Source: CALMKX01 sp036274895
GTDB lineage: Bacteria > Acidobacteriota > Thermoanaerobaculia > Multivoradales > SZUA-115
Assembly: GCA_036274895.1 (NCBI GenBank)
Contig: DASUEU010000075.1
Coordinates: 62,001 to 126,000, forward strand
Reading direction: 5' to 3'
Length of the DNA: 64,000 bases
Numbering within the stretch: position 1 is the first letter of the stretch; every line of letters starts with the position of its first letter. A program made the translations under genes and the position numbers. This document shows positions 1 to 7,674 of this stretch, piece by piece. The notes below the pieces were generated by a model that made no database searches, was not told the DNA's origin, and was given only the letters and a program-made list of their open reading frames with translations.

Positions 1-227
1 TCCCCCTCGATCTGCGCCGCCAGGGCGCGGATGGCCTCGCCGTCCCGCATCTCGAGCGCATAGGCCTTGCCGCCGATCTCCGCGGCGAGGTCTGCTGCCT
101 GGTCCTTCTTGGTGCGATAGGTGATGGCCACCCCGAGGCCCCGGGCGGCCAGGGCACGGGCGACGGCCGCGCCGATGCCGCCACCGGCGCCCGTGACCAG
201 GGCGACTCTCTGTCGAGCTACCTCCAT
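1..227 (-). CDS. SDR-family NAD(P)-dependent oxidoreductase, N-terminal part only
   Basis: The first 75 codons of a short-chain dehydrogenase; the rest lies beyond the window edge. The glycine-rich Rossmann loop TGAGGGIG is visible at about residues 12-19 and is followed by a helix and a second beta strand, as in classical SDR enzymes. The ATG at 225-227 lies 10 bp after the end of the polysaccharide deacetylase gene, so the two are probably co-transcribed with the upstream glycosyltransferase. This fits a sugar- or lipid-modifying reductase, but the catalytic Ser-Tyr-Lys residues are outside the window and the substrate cannot be called. Confidence 0.8.
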   Translation of the reverse strand, partial: MEVARQRVALVTGAGGGIGAAVARALAARGLGVAITYRTKKDQAADLAAEIGGKAYALEMRDGEAIRALAAQIEG

Positions 228-237
228 GGCGCCGATC

Positions 238-1113
238 CTATCCTCTGGTCGGGGTGAGAGCCTCGGCGATGGAGGTCCAGGGCAGGGCCGAGAGGAGCTT
301 CTCGAAGCGCTCGCGGTAGCCCTCGCGACCGGTCTCGTGAACGAAGCCGGCGAAGCCGGTCAGGGTTCCAGGGGTCGGCCGCCCGGTGATCTCCCAGGGA
401 TGGACCACGCCCACGGCCAGCCGGCCTCGGGCCAGGGCCCGGCGGAAAGCCCCTTCGACCCAGGAGATCCGGGCCAGGCGGCCGGTCCAGCTGCCGGCCG
501 GCAGGTGCAGGGGTCCGGCCCAGGAGAAGGGAGGGATCTCGAGCAAGGAGCGCTCCCCCTCCGGCCCGGTCCAGACCAGGCGGTGGGGGTCGCGGGGGTT
601 CGACCAGCGGCCGGCCCCGAGGTAGGGCGCGAGGGAGCTGTCCCAGCGGTAGCCCGCCTCGTCCAGGAGGGGCAAATGCGGATGAGAACGGAAGCGGAAC
701 GACCACTCCGGGGCCCGGAAGCCCACGACCGGCCGCCCGATCAGGTCCTCCAGGAGCCGGCGGGAACCCGCGGCATCGCCGCGGAACTGCTCGGCGCTGC
801 GCTCCGAGACCCGCAGGTGCCAGAGGCTGTGGCTCGCCACTTCGTGGCCGGCTTCGGCGATCTGCCGCACCCGGCCCGGCAGCCGCCGGGCCACCTCGCC
901 GAGCACGAAGAAAGTCGCCCGGCGCCCGCACCGGGCGAGCAGCTCGAGCAGGTCGGGCAGGAGGGCGTCCAGCTCCTCGGTGAGCCCGGCCGGCCGGAGT
1001 TCGGGATCGACCAAGGAGGGCACCAGACAGGTGTGGTACCACTCCTCCACGTCGATGGTCAGACAGCAGGCCGGGCCGAGGTCGACCGGCTGCACGGCCG
1101 GCTCAGAGCTCAT
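238..1113 (-). CDS. Polysaccharide deacetylase (NodB-like, DUF3473 type)
   Basis: 291 residues. Family: NodB-homology metal-dependent deacetylases acting on cell-surface or exported polysaccharide. Visible motifs are TIDVEEWYH at about residues 19-27 (catalytic/metal Asp21), ATFFVLG at 66-72, the metal-binding SHSLWH at 94-99, GFRAPEWSF in the middle, and HPWE near the C-terminus. This combination is typical of the XrtA/PEP-CTERM-associated subgroup with a C-terminal DUF3473 extension. There is no signal peptide. The start overlaps the end of the glycosyltransferase gene by 11 bp, so the two are translationally coupled. It probably trims acetyl groups from a glycan made by the neighbouring GT2. 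The subgroup assignment is from memory of the motifs. Confidence 0.88.
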   Translation of the reverse strand: MSSEPAVQPVDLGPACCLTIDVEEWYHTCLVPSLVDPELRPAGLTEELDALLPDLLELLARCGRRATFFVLGEVARRLPGRVRQIAEAGHEVASHSLWHLRVSERSAEQFRGDAAGSRRLLEDLIGRPVVGFRAPEWSFRFRSHPHLPLLDEAGYRWDSSLAPYLGAGRWSNPRDPHRLVWTGPEGERSLLEIPPFSWAGPLHLPAGSWTGRLARISWVEGAFRRALARGRLAVGVVHPWEITGRPTPGTLTGFAGFVHETGREGYRERFEKLLSALPWTSIAEALTPTRG

Positions 1114-1783
1114 CGAAGACCTGGACCCGGATCGACGCGAAAACGATGCGGCTGGTGTCCATGAAGGGTTGGAAGTGGCTCGGGGGGCAGCCCTCGTAGA
1201 TCGTGCGGATGGGCACGTGGACGAGGCGGGCGTGGAGCTTGGCGGCCTTGAGCAGCATCTCGGACTCGATCGCGTAGCCCCGTGTGCGCAGGTGCATCGA
1301 GCGCAGCAGGCGGGCGTCGAGGAGCCGGTAGCCGCTCTGGCTGTCCTCGAGCTCGTAGCCGGTCATGTGGGAGAGGATCAGCGAGCCGACGTGGTTGGTC
1401 CAGTAGCGGACGCGGGGGATCTTCTCGCTCTCGCCCATGCGCGAACCGACGATCAGCTCCGCCCGGCCCTGGTCCCAGGCGGCGAGGAAAGCCGGAATGT
1501 CCGCAGGGTCGTGCTGGCCATCCCCGTCGAGCAGCAGGACGGCGGCCGGCTCCTCCGCCAGGGCGAGCTCGATGCCCTGCGCCAGCGCCACTCCTTTGCC
1601 CTGATTCTGTGGCCGGGTGGTGACCTTCGCGCCGGCCGCCCGGGCCGCCTCGGCGGTCGAGTCCCGGCTGCCGTCGTCGATCACGTGGACCGTAGCCAGG
1701 TGGCGCCGGCACCCTTCCACCACCACACCGATCGACTCGGCACACTGGTAGGCCGGGATCACTGCTACGACATCCGTCCTCAT
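1103..1783 (-). CDS. Family 2 glycosyltransferase (DPM1-like)
   Basis: 226 residues from ATG 1781-1783. An open frame extends further upstream, but MRTDVVAVIPAYQCAESIG is the expected GT2 N-terminus. Motifs seen: VIPAYQ at the nucleotide-sugar binding start, HVIDDGSRDST (first acidic pair) and LLLDGDGQHDP (DxD-type metal site). This resembles polyprenyl-phosphate mannosyl/glucosyltransferases, which charge a lipid carrier with a sugar at the inner membrane. There are no transmembrane segments, so it is a soluble or peripheral form. It is first in a three-gene minus-strand operon with the deacetylase and the SDR, and diverges from nuoA across 197 bp. Confidence 0.9.
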   Translation of the reverse strand: MRTDVVAVIPAYQCAESIGVVVEGCRRHLATVHVIDDGSRDSTAEAARAAGAKVTTRPQNQGKGVALAQGIELALAEEPAAVLLLDGDGQHDPADIPAFLAAWDQGRAELIVGSRMGESEKIPRVRYWTNHVGSLILSHMTGYELEDSQSGYRLLDARLLRSMHLRTRGYAIESEMLLKAAKLHARLVHVPIRTIYEGCPPSHFQPFMDTSRIVFASIRVQVFDEL

Positions 1784-1805
1784 CACGGTCAGGCTCGAAG
1801 GCTGG

Positions 1806-1811
1806 TTTATA
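1806..1811 (-). promoter_or_regulatory. Candidate -10 element for the GT2-deacetylase-SDR operon
   Basis: Read on the minus strand the hexamer is TATAAA, one mismatch from TATAAT, 22 bp before the GT2 start codon. It is a rare AT-rich spot in this intergenic region. No convincing -35 hexamer sits 16-18 bp upstream, so this is tentative. Confidence 0.35.
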
Positions 1812-1857
1812 GCACACGGGTCCGGGGGGTCTGGCGCCCTTGCCCACCCGCCGCGCC

Positions 1858-1875
1858 TTGTGACATCCTTCACGA
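1858..1875. promoter_or_regulatory. Putative Rex operator upstream of nuoA
   Basis: The 18-mer TTGTGACATCCTTCACGA matches the Rex operator consensus TTGTGAA-N4-TTCACAA at all but two of its specified positions (7 and 17), and keeps the TTGTG...CAC core. It lies 105 bp before the nuoA ATG in the intergenic region that also serves the divergent glycosyltransferase operon. Rex is encoded at the end of the same nuo operon. Rex proteins release DNA when NADH/NAD+ rises, so the site would raise complex I expression under reducing conditions. Site and gene are seen directly; the regulation is inferred. Confidence 0.72.
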
Positions 1876-1911
1876 GGCCGATCGCACCGCCCTCGCACCC
1901 AAGGCGTCTGC

Positions 1912-1927
1912 CCGGAGCTAGCTCCGG
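1912..1927. repeat. 16-bp perfect palindrome in the nuo leader region
   Basis: CCGGAGCTAGCTCCGG is perfectly self-complementary and lies 37 bp downstream of the Rex operator and 53 bp before nuoA. It could be a second operator, part of a leader hairpin, or chance in GC-rich DNA. Confidence 0.4.
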
Positions 1928-1980
1928 CCGGCCGGTTCTCGGTCTGTCATCCTGGTACGTTCGAGGAGGGCTCGAAGGAG

Positions 1981-2364
1981 ATGCCGCAGCAGTACTACCC
2001 CGTACTTCTGGCGATCGGAATCGCATTGGCCGTCGGCGCCGGGATGCTGATCCTCTCGCAGCTGGCCGGGCGCCAGGTGGGCGGGAAGGTGAAGCTGGCG
2101 CCCTACGAGTCGGGAGTCCCCCTGCTCGACGTTTCGCACAAGCGCCTTTCCGTCGCCTTCTTCCTGATCGCCATCGACTTCATCGTGTTCGACCTCGAGG
2201 CCGCCTTCCTCTTCCCCTGGGTCCTGGTGATGAAGGACGGGGGCTGGCCCCTGTTCTGGGCGGTGATGACCTTCGTCGCCTTGATCCTGGTGGGCTACGC
2301 CTACGTCTGGCGCAAGGGCGGGCTGGACATCGCGGTCAAGGGCCAGCGGGCCATCAAGGCTTGA
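1981..2364 (+). CDS. nuoA: NADH-quinone oxidoreductase subunit A
   Basis: 127 residues, usual length. Membrane subunit of complex I with three transmembrane helices (about 8-28, 60-83 and 88-108). The conserved stretch DFIVFDLEAAFLFPW in helix 2 is diagnostic. It helps form the quinone-site/first proton channel junction between the peripheral and membrane arms. An AGGAGG ribosome site at 1964-1969 precedes the ATG. It is the first gene of the nuo operon; nuoE follows after 18 bp, where nuoB-C-D would normally lie. Confidence 0.97.
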   Translation: MPQQYYPVLLAIGIALAVGAGMLILSQLAGRQVGGKVKLAPYESGVPLLDVSHKRLSVAFFLIAIDFIVFDLEAAFLFPWVLVMKDGGWPLFWAVMTFVALILVGYAYVWRKGGLDIAVKGQRAIKA

Positions 2365-2382
2365 GAAGGGGGCTTTCGAGCC

Positions 2383-2889
2383 GTGAGCCAAGATCCGAAT
2401 GTGAACACCCCCCACCGAGGGATCCTGCCCACCGAGGTGTGGAACCGGATCACCGAGATCCGCAAGCGCTACCCCACGGCACGGGCAGCCCTGCTGCCGG
2501 CCCTGCACCTCGCCCAGGACGCCAGCGACGGCTGGCTGCCCGACCCGGTGATCGAGGCCGTAGCGGTCGAGCTGGCCCTGCCGCCTTCCGACGTTTACGG
2601 CGTGGTCACCTTCTACGACCTCTTCCACCAGAAGCCGGTGGGGCGCCATCGCATCCGGGTCTGCACCAACGTCTCCTGCATGCTGCGGGGCTCGGACGAG
2701 ATCATGGCCACCCTGCGCCAGGAGCTGGGAACCGACGAGGACGAGGTCACGCCGGACGGGCGCTGCTCCTACGTCCACTTCGAGTGCCTGGGCTCCTGCG
2801 ACACCGCGCCGATGATGATGGTGGACCAGGACTATCACGAGAATCTGACGCCTGAGCGCGTCCGCCAGATCTTGAAGGAGCTGCCCTGA
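2383..2889 (+). CDS. nuoE: NADH-quinone oxidoreductase subunit E
   Basis: 168 residues, close to the E. coli length, GTG start. It carries the N1a [2Fe-2S] cluster of the NADH dehydrogenase module; the four ligands are visible as Cys94 and Cys99 (CTNVSC) and Cys135 and Cys139 (CLGSC), a thioredoxin-like fold signature. The stop codon overlaps the nuoF start (TGATG), so translation is coupled. It immediately follows nuoA, with no nuoB, C or D between. Confidence 0.97.
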   Translation: MSQDPNVNTPHRGILPTEVWNRITEIRKRYPTARAALLPALHLAQDASDGWLPDPVIEAVAVELALPPSDVYGVVTFYDLFHQKPVGRHRIRVCTNVSCMLRGSDEIMATLRQELGTDEDEVTPDGRCSYVHFECLGSCDTAPMMMVDQDYHENLTPERVRQILKELP

Positions 2890-4157
2890 TGGCCTTCGAG
2901 CCGGTGCTCACCAAGAACGTCGGCCACCCCGAGGTCTTGACCGTGCGCGGCTACCGCGACCGGGGGGGCTACCAGGCCCTGGCCAAGGCGCTCGCGATGG
3001 AACCCGCGGCGGTGATCGAAGAGGTCAAGGCCTCGGGCCTGCGGGGCCGGGGCGGGGCGGGCTTCCCCACCGGGATGAAGTGGAGCTTCATCCCCAAGGA
3101 CAGCCCCAAACCCAAGTACCTGGTGGTCAACGCCGACGAGTCCGAGCCGGGCACCTTCAAGGACCGCCTGCTGATGGAGAAGGACCCGCACCAGCTGATC
3201 GAGGGCTGCATCATCTCGAGCTGGGCGGTGGCCGCGCACACGACGTATATCTACATCCGCGGCGAGTACGTCTACGCCGCGGACGTGCTCGAGCGGGCGA
3301 TCGCCGACGCCTACCAGAACGGCATCCTGGGCGAGAGGGTCATGGGCTCGGGTTTCCGCCACGACATCTACGTCCACCGTGGCGCCGGGGCTTACATCTG
3401 CGGTGAGGAGACCGGCCTGCTCGAGTCCCTGGAGGGCAAGCGGGGCCAGCCGCGGGTGAAGCCTCCCTTCCCTGCCGTGGTCGGCGCCTTCGGCTGCCCG
3501 ACGGTGATCAACAACGTCGAGACCATCACCTGCGTGCCGCACATCATCGAGCGGGGCGCGGCCTGGTTCGCGGGCATCGGCACCGACGCCCGCAACACCG
3601 GGCCCAAGCTCTACGCTGTCTCCGGCCATGTCGAGAGGCCTGGTACCTACGAGCTGCCGATCGGCGTGACCTTCCAGGAGCTGCTCGACGCCTGCGGCGG
3701 CATGTGGCAGGGCCGCGGGCTCAAGGCCTACGTGCCCGGCGGCGCCTCGGCCGCGGTGCTCACCGCCGAGGACCGCCACCTCGCCCTCGACTTCGACACC
3801 ATGGCCAAGGCCGGCAGCATGCTGGGCTCCGCGGCGGTGATGGTGCTCGACGAGACCACCGACATGGTGCGGGTGGCCTACCGCTTCGCCAAGTTCTTCG
3901 CTCACGAGTCCTGCGGCCAGTGCACGCCTTGCCGGGAAGGGACCAACTGGCTGGAGCTGATCCTCCACCGGATCCTCGACGGCCACGGCCAACCCCGAGA
4001 CATCGACCTGATCGACTCCGTGGCCAAACAGATCGGCGGCAACTCGCTGTGCGCCCTCGGGGACGCCGCCGTGGGCCCGGCCCGCTCGATCGTCCAGAAG
4101 TTCCGCCACGAGTTCCTCGCCAAGATGCCGGCGGCGGCCCTGGCCGCAGCCAGCTAG
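2889..4157 (+). CDS. nuoF: NADH-quinone oxidoreductase subunit F (NADH/FMN subunit)
   Basis: 422 residues. It binds NADH and FMN and the N3 [4Fe-4S] cluster, and is the electron entry point of complex I. Motifs seen: the NADH-binding glycine loop GRGGAGFPTGMKW at about residues 53-65, the FMN-site NADESEPGTFKDR at about 82-94, and N3 ligands Cys342, Cys345 and Cys348 (CGQCTPC) with Cys388 (SLCALGD). The start overlaps the nuoE stop by one base; nuoG follows after 12 bp. Confidence 0.98.
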   Translation: MAFEPVLTKNVGHPEVLTVRGYRDRGGYQALAKALAMEPAAVIEEVKASGLRGRGGAGFPTGMKWSFIPKDSPKPKYLVVNADESEPGTFKDRLLMEKDPHQLIEGCIISSWAVAAHTTYIYIRGEYVYAADVLERAIADAYQNGILGERVMGSGFRHDIYVHRGAGAYICGEETGLLESLEGKRGQPRVKPPFPAVVGAFGCPTVINNVETITCVPHIIERGAAWFAGIGTDARNTGPKLYAVSGHVERPGTYELPIGVTFQELLDACGGMWQGRGLKAYVPGGASAAVLTAEDRHLALDFDTMAKAGSMLGSAAVMVLDETTDMVRVAYRFAKFFAHESCGQCTPCREGTNWLELILHRILDGHGQPRDIDLIDSVAKQIGGNSLCALGDAAVGPARSIVQKFRHEFLAKMPAAALAAAS

Positions 4158-4169
4158 GAGCATTCGCGG

Positions 4170-5789
4170 ATGCCCATCGTCACCATCAACGACCGCACCG
4201 TCGAGGTCGAGACCGGCACGAACCTGATCGAAGCCGCTCGCGAGGTCGGCGTCCAGATCCCCCATTACTGCTACCACCCTCGCCTGTCGATCGTCGGCCA
4301 GTGCCGGATGTGCCTGGTCAAGGTGGAGGGCATGCCCAAGCTCCAGGCCGGCTGCTCCACCCAGGTCATGAAGGACGGCATGGTGGTGCGCACGGACACC
4401 GACGAGGTCGCCGAGGCCCAGCGGTCGATGATGGAGTTCCTGCTCATCAATCACCCCCTCGACTGCCCGATCTGCGACCAGGCCGGGGAGTGCGGCCTCC
4501 AGGACTACTCCTTCAAGCATGGCGTGGCCAGCTCTCGCTTCGAGTACGAGGACAAGCGCACCTATCCTCAGAAGGAGCGCATCCCCCTCGGCCCCACCGT
4601 GCTGCTCAACATGAACCGGTGCATCCAGTGCACCCGCTGCATCCGCTTCACCCACGAGATCGCCGGCACGGGTGAGCTGGGCTTTTTCCAGCGCGGCGCG
4701 CGCACCGAGATCGGCACCTTCCCGGGCAAGCCCCTCGAGGGCGACCTCTCGACCTGCGTGGTCGACATCTGCCCGGTGGGAGCCCTGACTTCCACCCGGT
4801 TCCGCTTCGCCGAGCGGGTCTGGTACCTGGACAAGAAGCCGTCGATTTGCACCGGCTGCGACGTCGGCTGCAACGTCACCCTGGAGCACCGCCGGGGCGA
4901 GGTGCGGCGCTTGAAGCCGCGCTTCAACCCCGAGGTCAACGACCACTGGATGTGTGATGACGGCCGCGCCACCCACGAGCGCTGGAAGGCCCTGCCCCGC
5001 CTCCAGACCCCGCGGGTCACGCGCAACGGCCAGGGCGCCATGCCCGCCACCTGGCGAGAGGCCCTGGACCTGGTGGCTCGCAAGCTCGAGCGCGGGGGCT
5101 CGGAGGGCTCGATCGCCTTCCTGGGCTCCGGCTTCCTGTCGACCGAGGAGGCTTTCCTGCTCACCGCTATCGCTGAGAAGGTGGGCTCACCCCACCGCAC
5201 CGTGGCGAGCGGCCATGGCAAGGCCCACCGCATCCCCAACCAGCAGGGCGGCATCTCCGGCCGGGAGAGCTCCCCCAACCGCCGCGGTGCCGAGCTCGCC
5301 GGGCTGGTGCCGGGGCCGGGCAGCTTCGACGCCGCCAGCCTGCTCGCCGGCGACAAGGCGGCCGACTGCGCGGTGCTGTTCGTGGCCGACAGCGACTTCG
5401 GTCCGGAGGCACACGATCCGGCCGTCGTCGAGCGCCTGCGCCGGGCCCGCTTCCTGGTGGTGATGGGCTGGGCGGACACGGACCTCGCCCGCGCCGCCGA
5501 CGTCGTGCTGCCGGTCGCCACCCCCGCGGAGAAGTCCGGCACCTTCGTCAACGTCGCTTGGCGGGCGCAAGCCTTCGAGGCGGCCTTCCCGCCCCCGGCG
5601 CAGGTGCGCTCCGGGGTCGAGCTGCTGGTTGACCTCGTCTCCCGGCTGGACCCGAGCTGGGCCGGCACCGACCATGCCGGAGTCTTCGATCGCCTGGCGG
5701 CTGCCCGGCCGGCCTTCGCCGGCCTGGCCTGGAGAAGCCTGCCCGCCACCGGCGCGGCCCTCGCCGTCGAGGCCGCCCCCTCTGCCTAG
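4170..5789 (+). CDS. nuoG: NADH-quinone oxidoreductase subunit G, short form
   Basis: 539 residues, much shorter than E. coli NuoG (about 900) because the molybdopterin-oxidoreductase-like C-terminal part is reduced. All N-terminal cluster ligands are present: N1b Cys34, Cys45, Cys48, Cys62; N5 His95, Cys99, Cys102, Cys108; N4 Cys151, Cys154, Cys157, Cys201. An additional set CTGCDVGC at 227-234 plus Cys262 matches the extra N7 [4Fe-4S] site found in some bacterial complexes I. The remaining C-terminal domain (about 280-539) has a weak molybdopterin-fold character (GWADTDLARAADVVLPVAT) but is probably structural. nuoH follows directly; nuoI is not present. Confidence 0.96.
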   Translation: MPIVTINDRTVEVETGTNLIEAAREVGVQIPHYCYHPRLSIVGQCRMCLVKVEGMPKLQAGCSTQVMKDGMVVRTDTDEVAEAQRSMMEFLLINHPLDCPICDQAGECGLQDYSFKHGVASSRFEYEDKRTYPQKERIPLGPTVLLNMNRCIQCTRCIRFTHEIAGTGELGFFQRGARTEIGTFPGKPLEGDLSTCVVDICPVGALTSTRFRFAERVWYLDKKPSICTGCDVGCNVTLEHRRGEVRRLKPRFNPEVNDHWMCDDGRATHERWKALPRLQTPRVTRNGQGAMPATWREALDLVARKLERGGSEGSIAFLGSGFLSTEEAFLLTAIAEKVGSPHRTVASGHGKAHRIPNQQGGISGRESSPNRRGAELAGLVPGPGSFDAASLLAGDKAADCAVLFVADSDFGPEAHDPAVVERLRRARFLVVMGWADTDLARAADVVLPVATPAEKSGTFVNVAWRAQAFEAAFPPPAQVRSGVELLVDLVSRLDPSWAGTDHAGVFDRLAAARPAFAGLAWRSLPATGAALAVEAAPSA

Positions 5790-5804
5790 GGAATCAGGAT
5801 CGCC

Positions 5805-6830
5805 GTGAGCCAAGACCTCGTCGCCACCCTGCTCAAGATCGCCCCGTTCCTGGGCTTCTTCCTGGGCCTGCTCGCTCCGCTGATGGTCTGGGTAGAGCGC
5901 CGCGGCAGCGCGCTGATCCAGGACCGCCCGGGCCCGAACCGCCTGGGACCGTGGGGTCTGCTGCAGCCCCTCGCCGACGCCCTGAAATTCATCTTCAAAG
6001 AGGACGTGACCCCCAGCGAGGCGGACAAGCCCCTCTACCTGGCGGCCCCGATCCTCGCCTTCCTGCCGGCCCTGACCACCTTCGTGGTGCTGCCCTTCGG
6101 TCCCCCGGTCAGCGTCGGCGGCAAGACCATCAACCTGGTGGTCGCCGACGTCGACAGTGGCGTGCTGCTCTTCCTGGCCCTCTCGAGCCTCTCGGTCTAC
6201 TCCCTGGTCTGCGCCGGCTACGCCTCCAACAACAAGTTCTCGCTGATCGGCTCGATCCGCGCTTCGGCGCAGCTGATCAGCTACGAGCTGGCGATGACCA
6301 TCGCCGTGCTCGCCGTGCTGCTGCCGGTGGGTACCTTCCGCCTCGATGCCGTGGTCGAGTACCAGTCCGCCAAGATGTGGAACGTTGTGCCGCAGGCGAT
6401 CGGCTTCCTGGTCTTCCTGGTGGCGATGTTCGCCGAGACCAACCGGGTGCCCTTCGACCTCCCCGAGGCCGAGTCCGAGCTGGTGGCCGGCTACCACACC
6501 GAGTACAGCGCCATGCGCTTCGCCGCCTTCATGGCCGCGGAGTACATCAACATGATGGCCCTCTCCGGCCTCTGCGCCACGCTCTACTTCGGCGGCTGGA
6601 AGCTGCCCTTCGTGCCCATGCCGGAGGCCTGGCTGCCCGCGGCCCTGGTCGGCTTCACCGGCCTGGCGCTCAAGATCTGCCTGTTCATGTGCCTGTTCGT
6701 CTGGGTGCGCTGGACCTTCCCCCGCTTCCGCTACGACCAGCTGATGCGCCTGGGCTGGAAGGTGCTACTGCCCCTCTCGCTCGTCAACCTGATCTGGGTC
6801 GCCGTCGCGACTCTCTCCGGATGGATGTAG
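5805..6830 (+). CDS. nuoH: NADH-quinone oxidoreductase subunit H
   Basis: 341 residues, GTG start, eight or so transmembrane helices. This membrane subunit forms the entrance to the quinone chamber. Signature stretches ERRGSALIQDRPGPNR (about residues 29-44) and FAETNRVPFDLPEAESELV (about 209-227) are both intact, including the acidic loop residues linked to energy coupling. It lies 15 bp after nuoG and 9 bp before nuoJ. In canonical operons nuoI sits between H and J; here it is missing. Confidence 0.97.
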   Translation: MSQDLVATLLKIAPFLGFFLGLLAPLMVWVERRGSALIQDRPGPNRLGPWGLLQPLADALKFIFKEDVTPSEADKPLYLAAPILAFLPALTTFVVLPFGPPVSVGGKTINLVVADVDSGVLLFLALSSLSVYSLVCAGYASNNKFSLIGSIRASAQLISYELAMTIAVLAVLLPVGTFRLDAVVEYQSAKMWNVVPQAIGFLVFLVAMFAETNRVPFDLPEAESELVAGYHTEYSAMRFAAFMAAEYINMMALSGLCATLYFGGWKLPFVPMPEAWLPAALVGFTGLALKICLFMCLFVWVRWTFPRFRYDQLMRLGWKVLLPLSLVNLIWVAVATLSGWM

Positions 6831-6839
6831 GAGGGGCGG

Positions 6840-7361
6840 ATGGAGCTCGCGATCTTCCTGATTTTCGCCCTGCTCGCCCTGGTCTCCGCGGTGACGGTGG
6901 TTGCCCACCGTAATCCGATCTACTCGACTCTGAGCCTGGTGGTCACCCTCGCCGCCACCGCCGTGCTCTTCGTCCTGCTCGGGGCGCCGTTCATCGCCAC
7001 CTTGCAGGTGCTGGTCTACGCCGGGGCGATCGTGGTCCTGTTCCTGTTCGTGATCATGCTGCTGAACGTTGGCCGCGAGGAGACCGAAGGCAGCGTCACC
7101 CGCACCGGGCCCGGCCAGCGCTGGGGCACGGTGGTCGGTGCCGGCATCTTCGCCGGCACCCTGCTGGCCATTCTCTGGCGCACCTACGGGCGCGAATCCT
7201 TGGATCCCCTGACCGAGGAGCTGGTGGCGATCAAGCCCCTGGCCGCGCTGCTCTTCGATCGTTATCTCCTGGCCTTCGAGGTGATCGGGCTGCTGCTGCT
7301 GGTGGCGGTGGTGGCGGCCGGCATCGTGGCTCGCCGCCCCGCGGCGGAGAAGGAGGGCTGA
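6840..7361 (+). CDS. nuoJ: NADH-quinone oxidoreductase subunit J
   Basis: 173 residues with five predicted transmembrane helices. Conserved VTLAATAVLFVLLGAPFIA and LQVLVYAGAIVVLFLFVIM (the helix whose pi-bulge moves during coupling) are present. The stop overlaps the nuoK start by one base (TGATG). Confidence 0.96.
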   Translation: MELAIFLIFALLALVSAVTVVAHRNPIYSTLSLVVTLAATAVLFVLLGAPFIATLQVLVYAGAIVVLFLFVIMLLNVGREETEGSVTRTGPGQRWGTVVGAGIFAGTLLAILWRTYGRESLDPLTEELVAIKPLAALLFDRYLLAFEVIGLLLLVAVVAAGIVARRPAAEKEG

Positions 7362-7663
7362 TGGTCCCGATCTCCTGGTACCTGGTGCTCGCGGGCCTGC
7401 TCTTCGTGATCGGCACGATCGGGGCTCTGACCCGCCGCAACGGCATCACCATCTTCCTGTCGATCGAGCTGATGCTCAACTCGGTCAACCTGGTGATCAT
7501 CGCCTATTCGCGCCTGCTGGGTGACCAGCTCGGCCAGCTGGTGGTGCTCTTCGTGATGGCCGTAGCCGCGGCGGAGGCGGCGGTGGGCCTCGCCCTGTTC
7601 ATCGCGATCTTCCGTCACCGCCAGACCATCGATGTCAACCGCCTGAACCTCATGCGCTGGTAA
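7361..7663 (+). CDS. nuoK: NADH-quinone oxidoreductase subunit K
   Basis: 100 residues with three transmembrane helices, the standard size. The intramembrane glutamates of the proton path lie in FLSIELMLNSVNL (helix 2) and AEAAVGLALFIA (helix 3), as expected for this MrpC-like antiporter subunit. Coupled to nuoJ by a one-base overlap. Confidence 0.97.
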   Translation: MVPISWYLVLAGLLFVIGTIGALTRRNGITIFLSIELMLNSVNLVIIAYSRLLGDQLGQLVVLFVMAVAAAEAAVGLALFIAIFRHRQTIDVNRLNLMRW

Positions 7664-7674
7664 GCGGGAGAGCC

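Noticed and set aside
1784..1980. A classical promoter for nuoA
   Set aside because: TACGTT at 1956 and TATAGC at 1808 were considered, but neither has a -35 at the right distance and the first would leave only a 13-nt leader. Only the Rex site is reported.
2835..4976. A 713-codon open frame on the minus strand across nuoF and nuoG
   Set aside because: It is the antisense of two certain genes. Its composition (long runs of His, Gly, Val, Leu) is typical of the complement of GC-rich coding DNA, with no recognisable motif.
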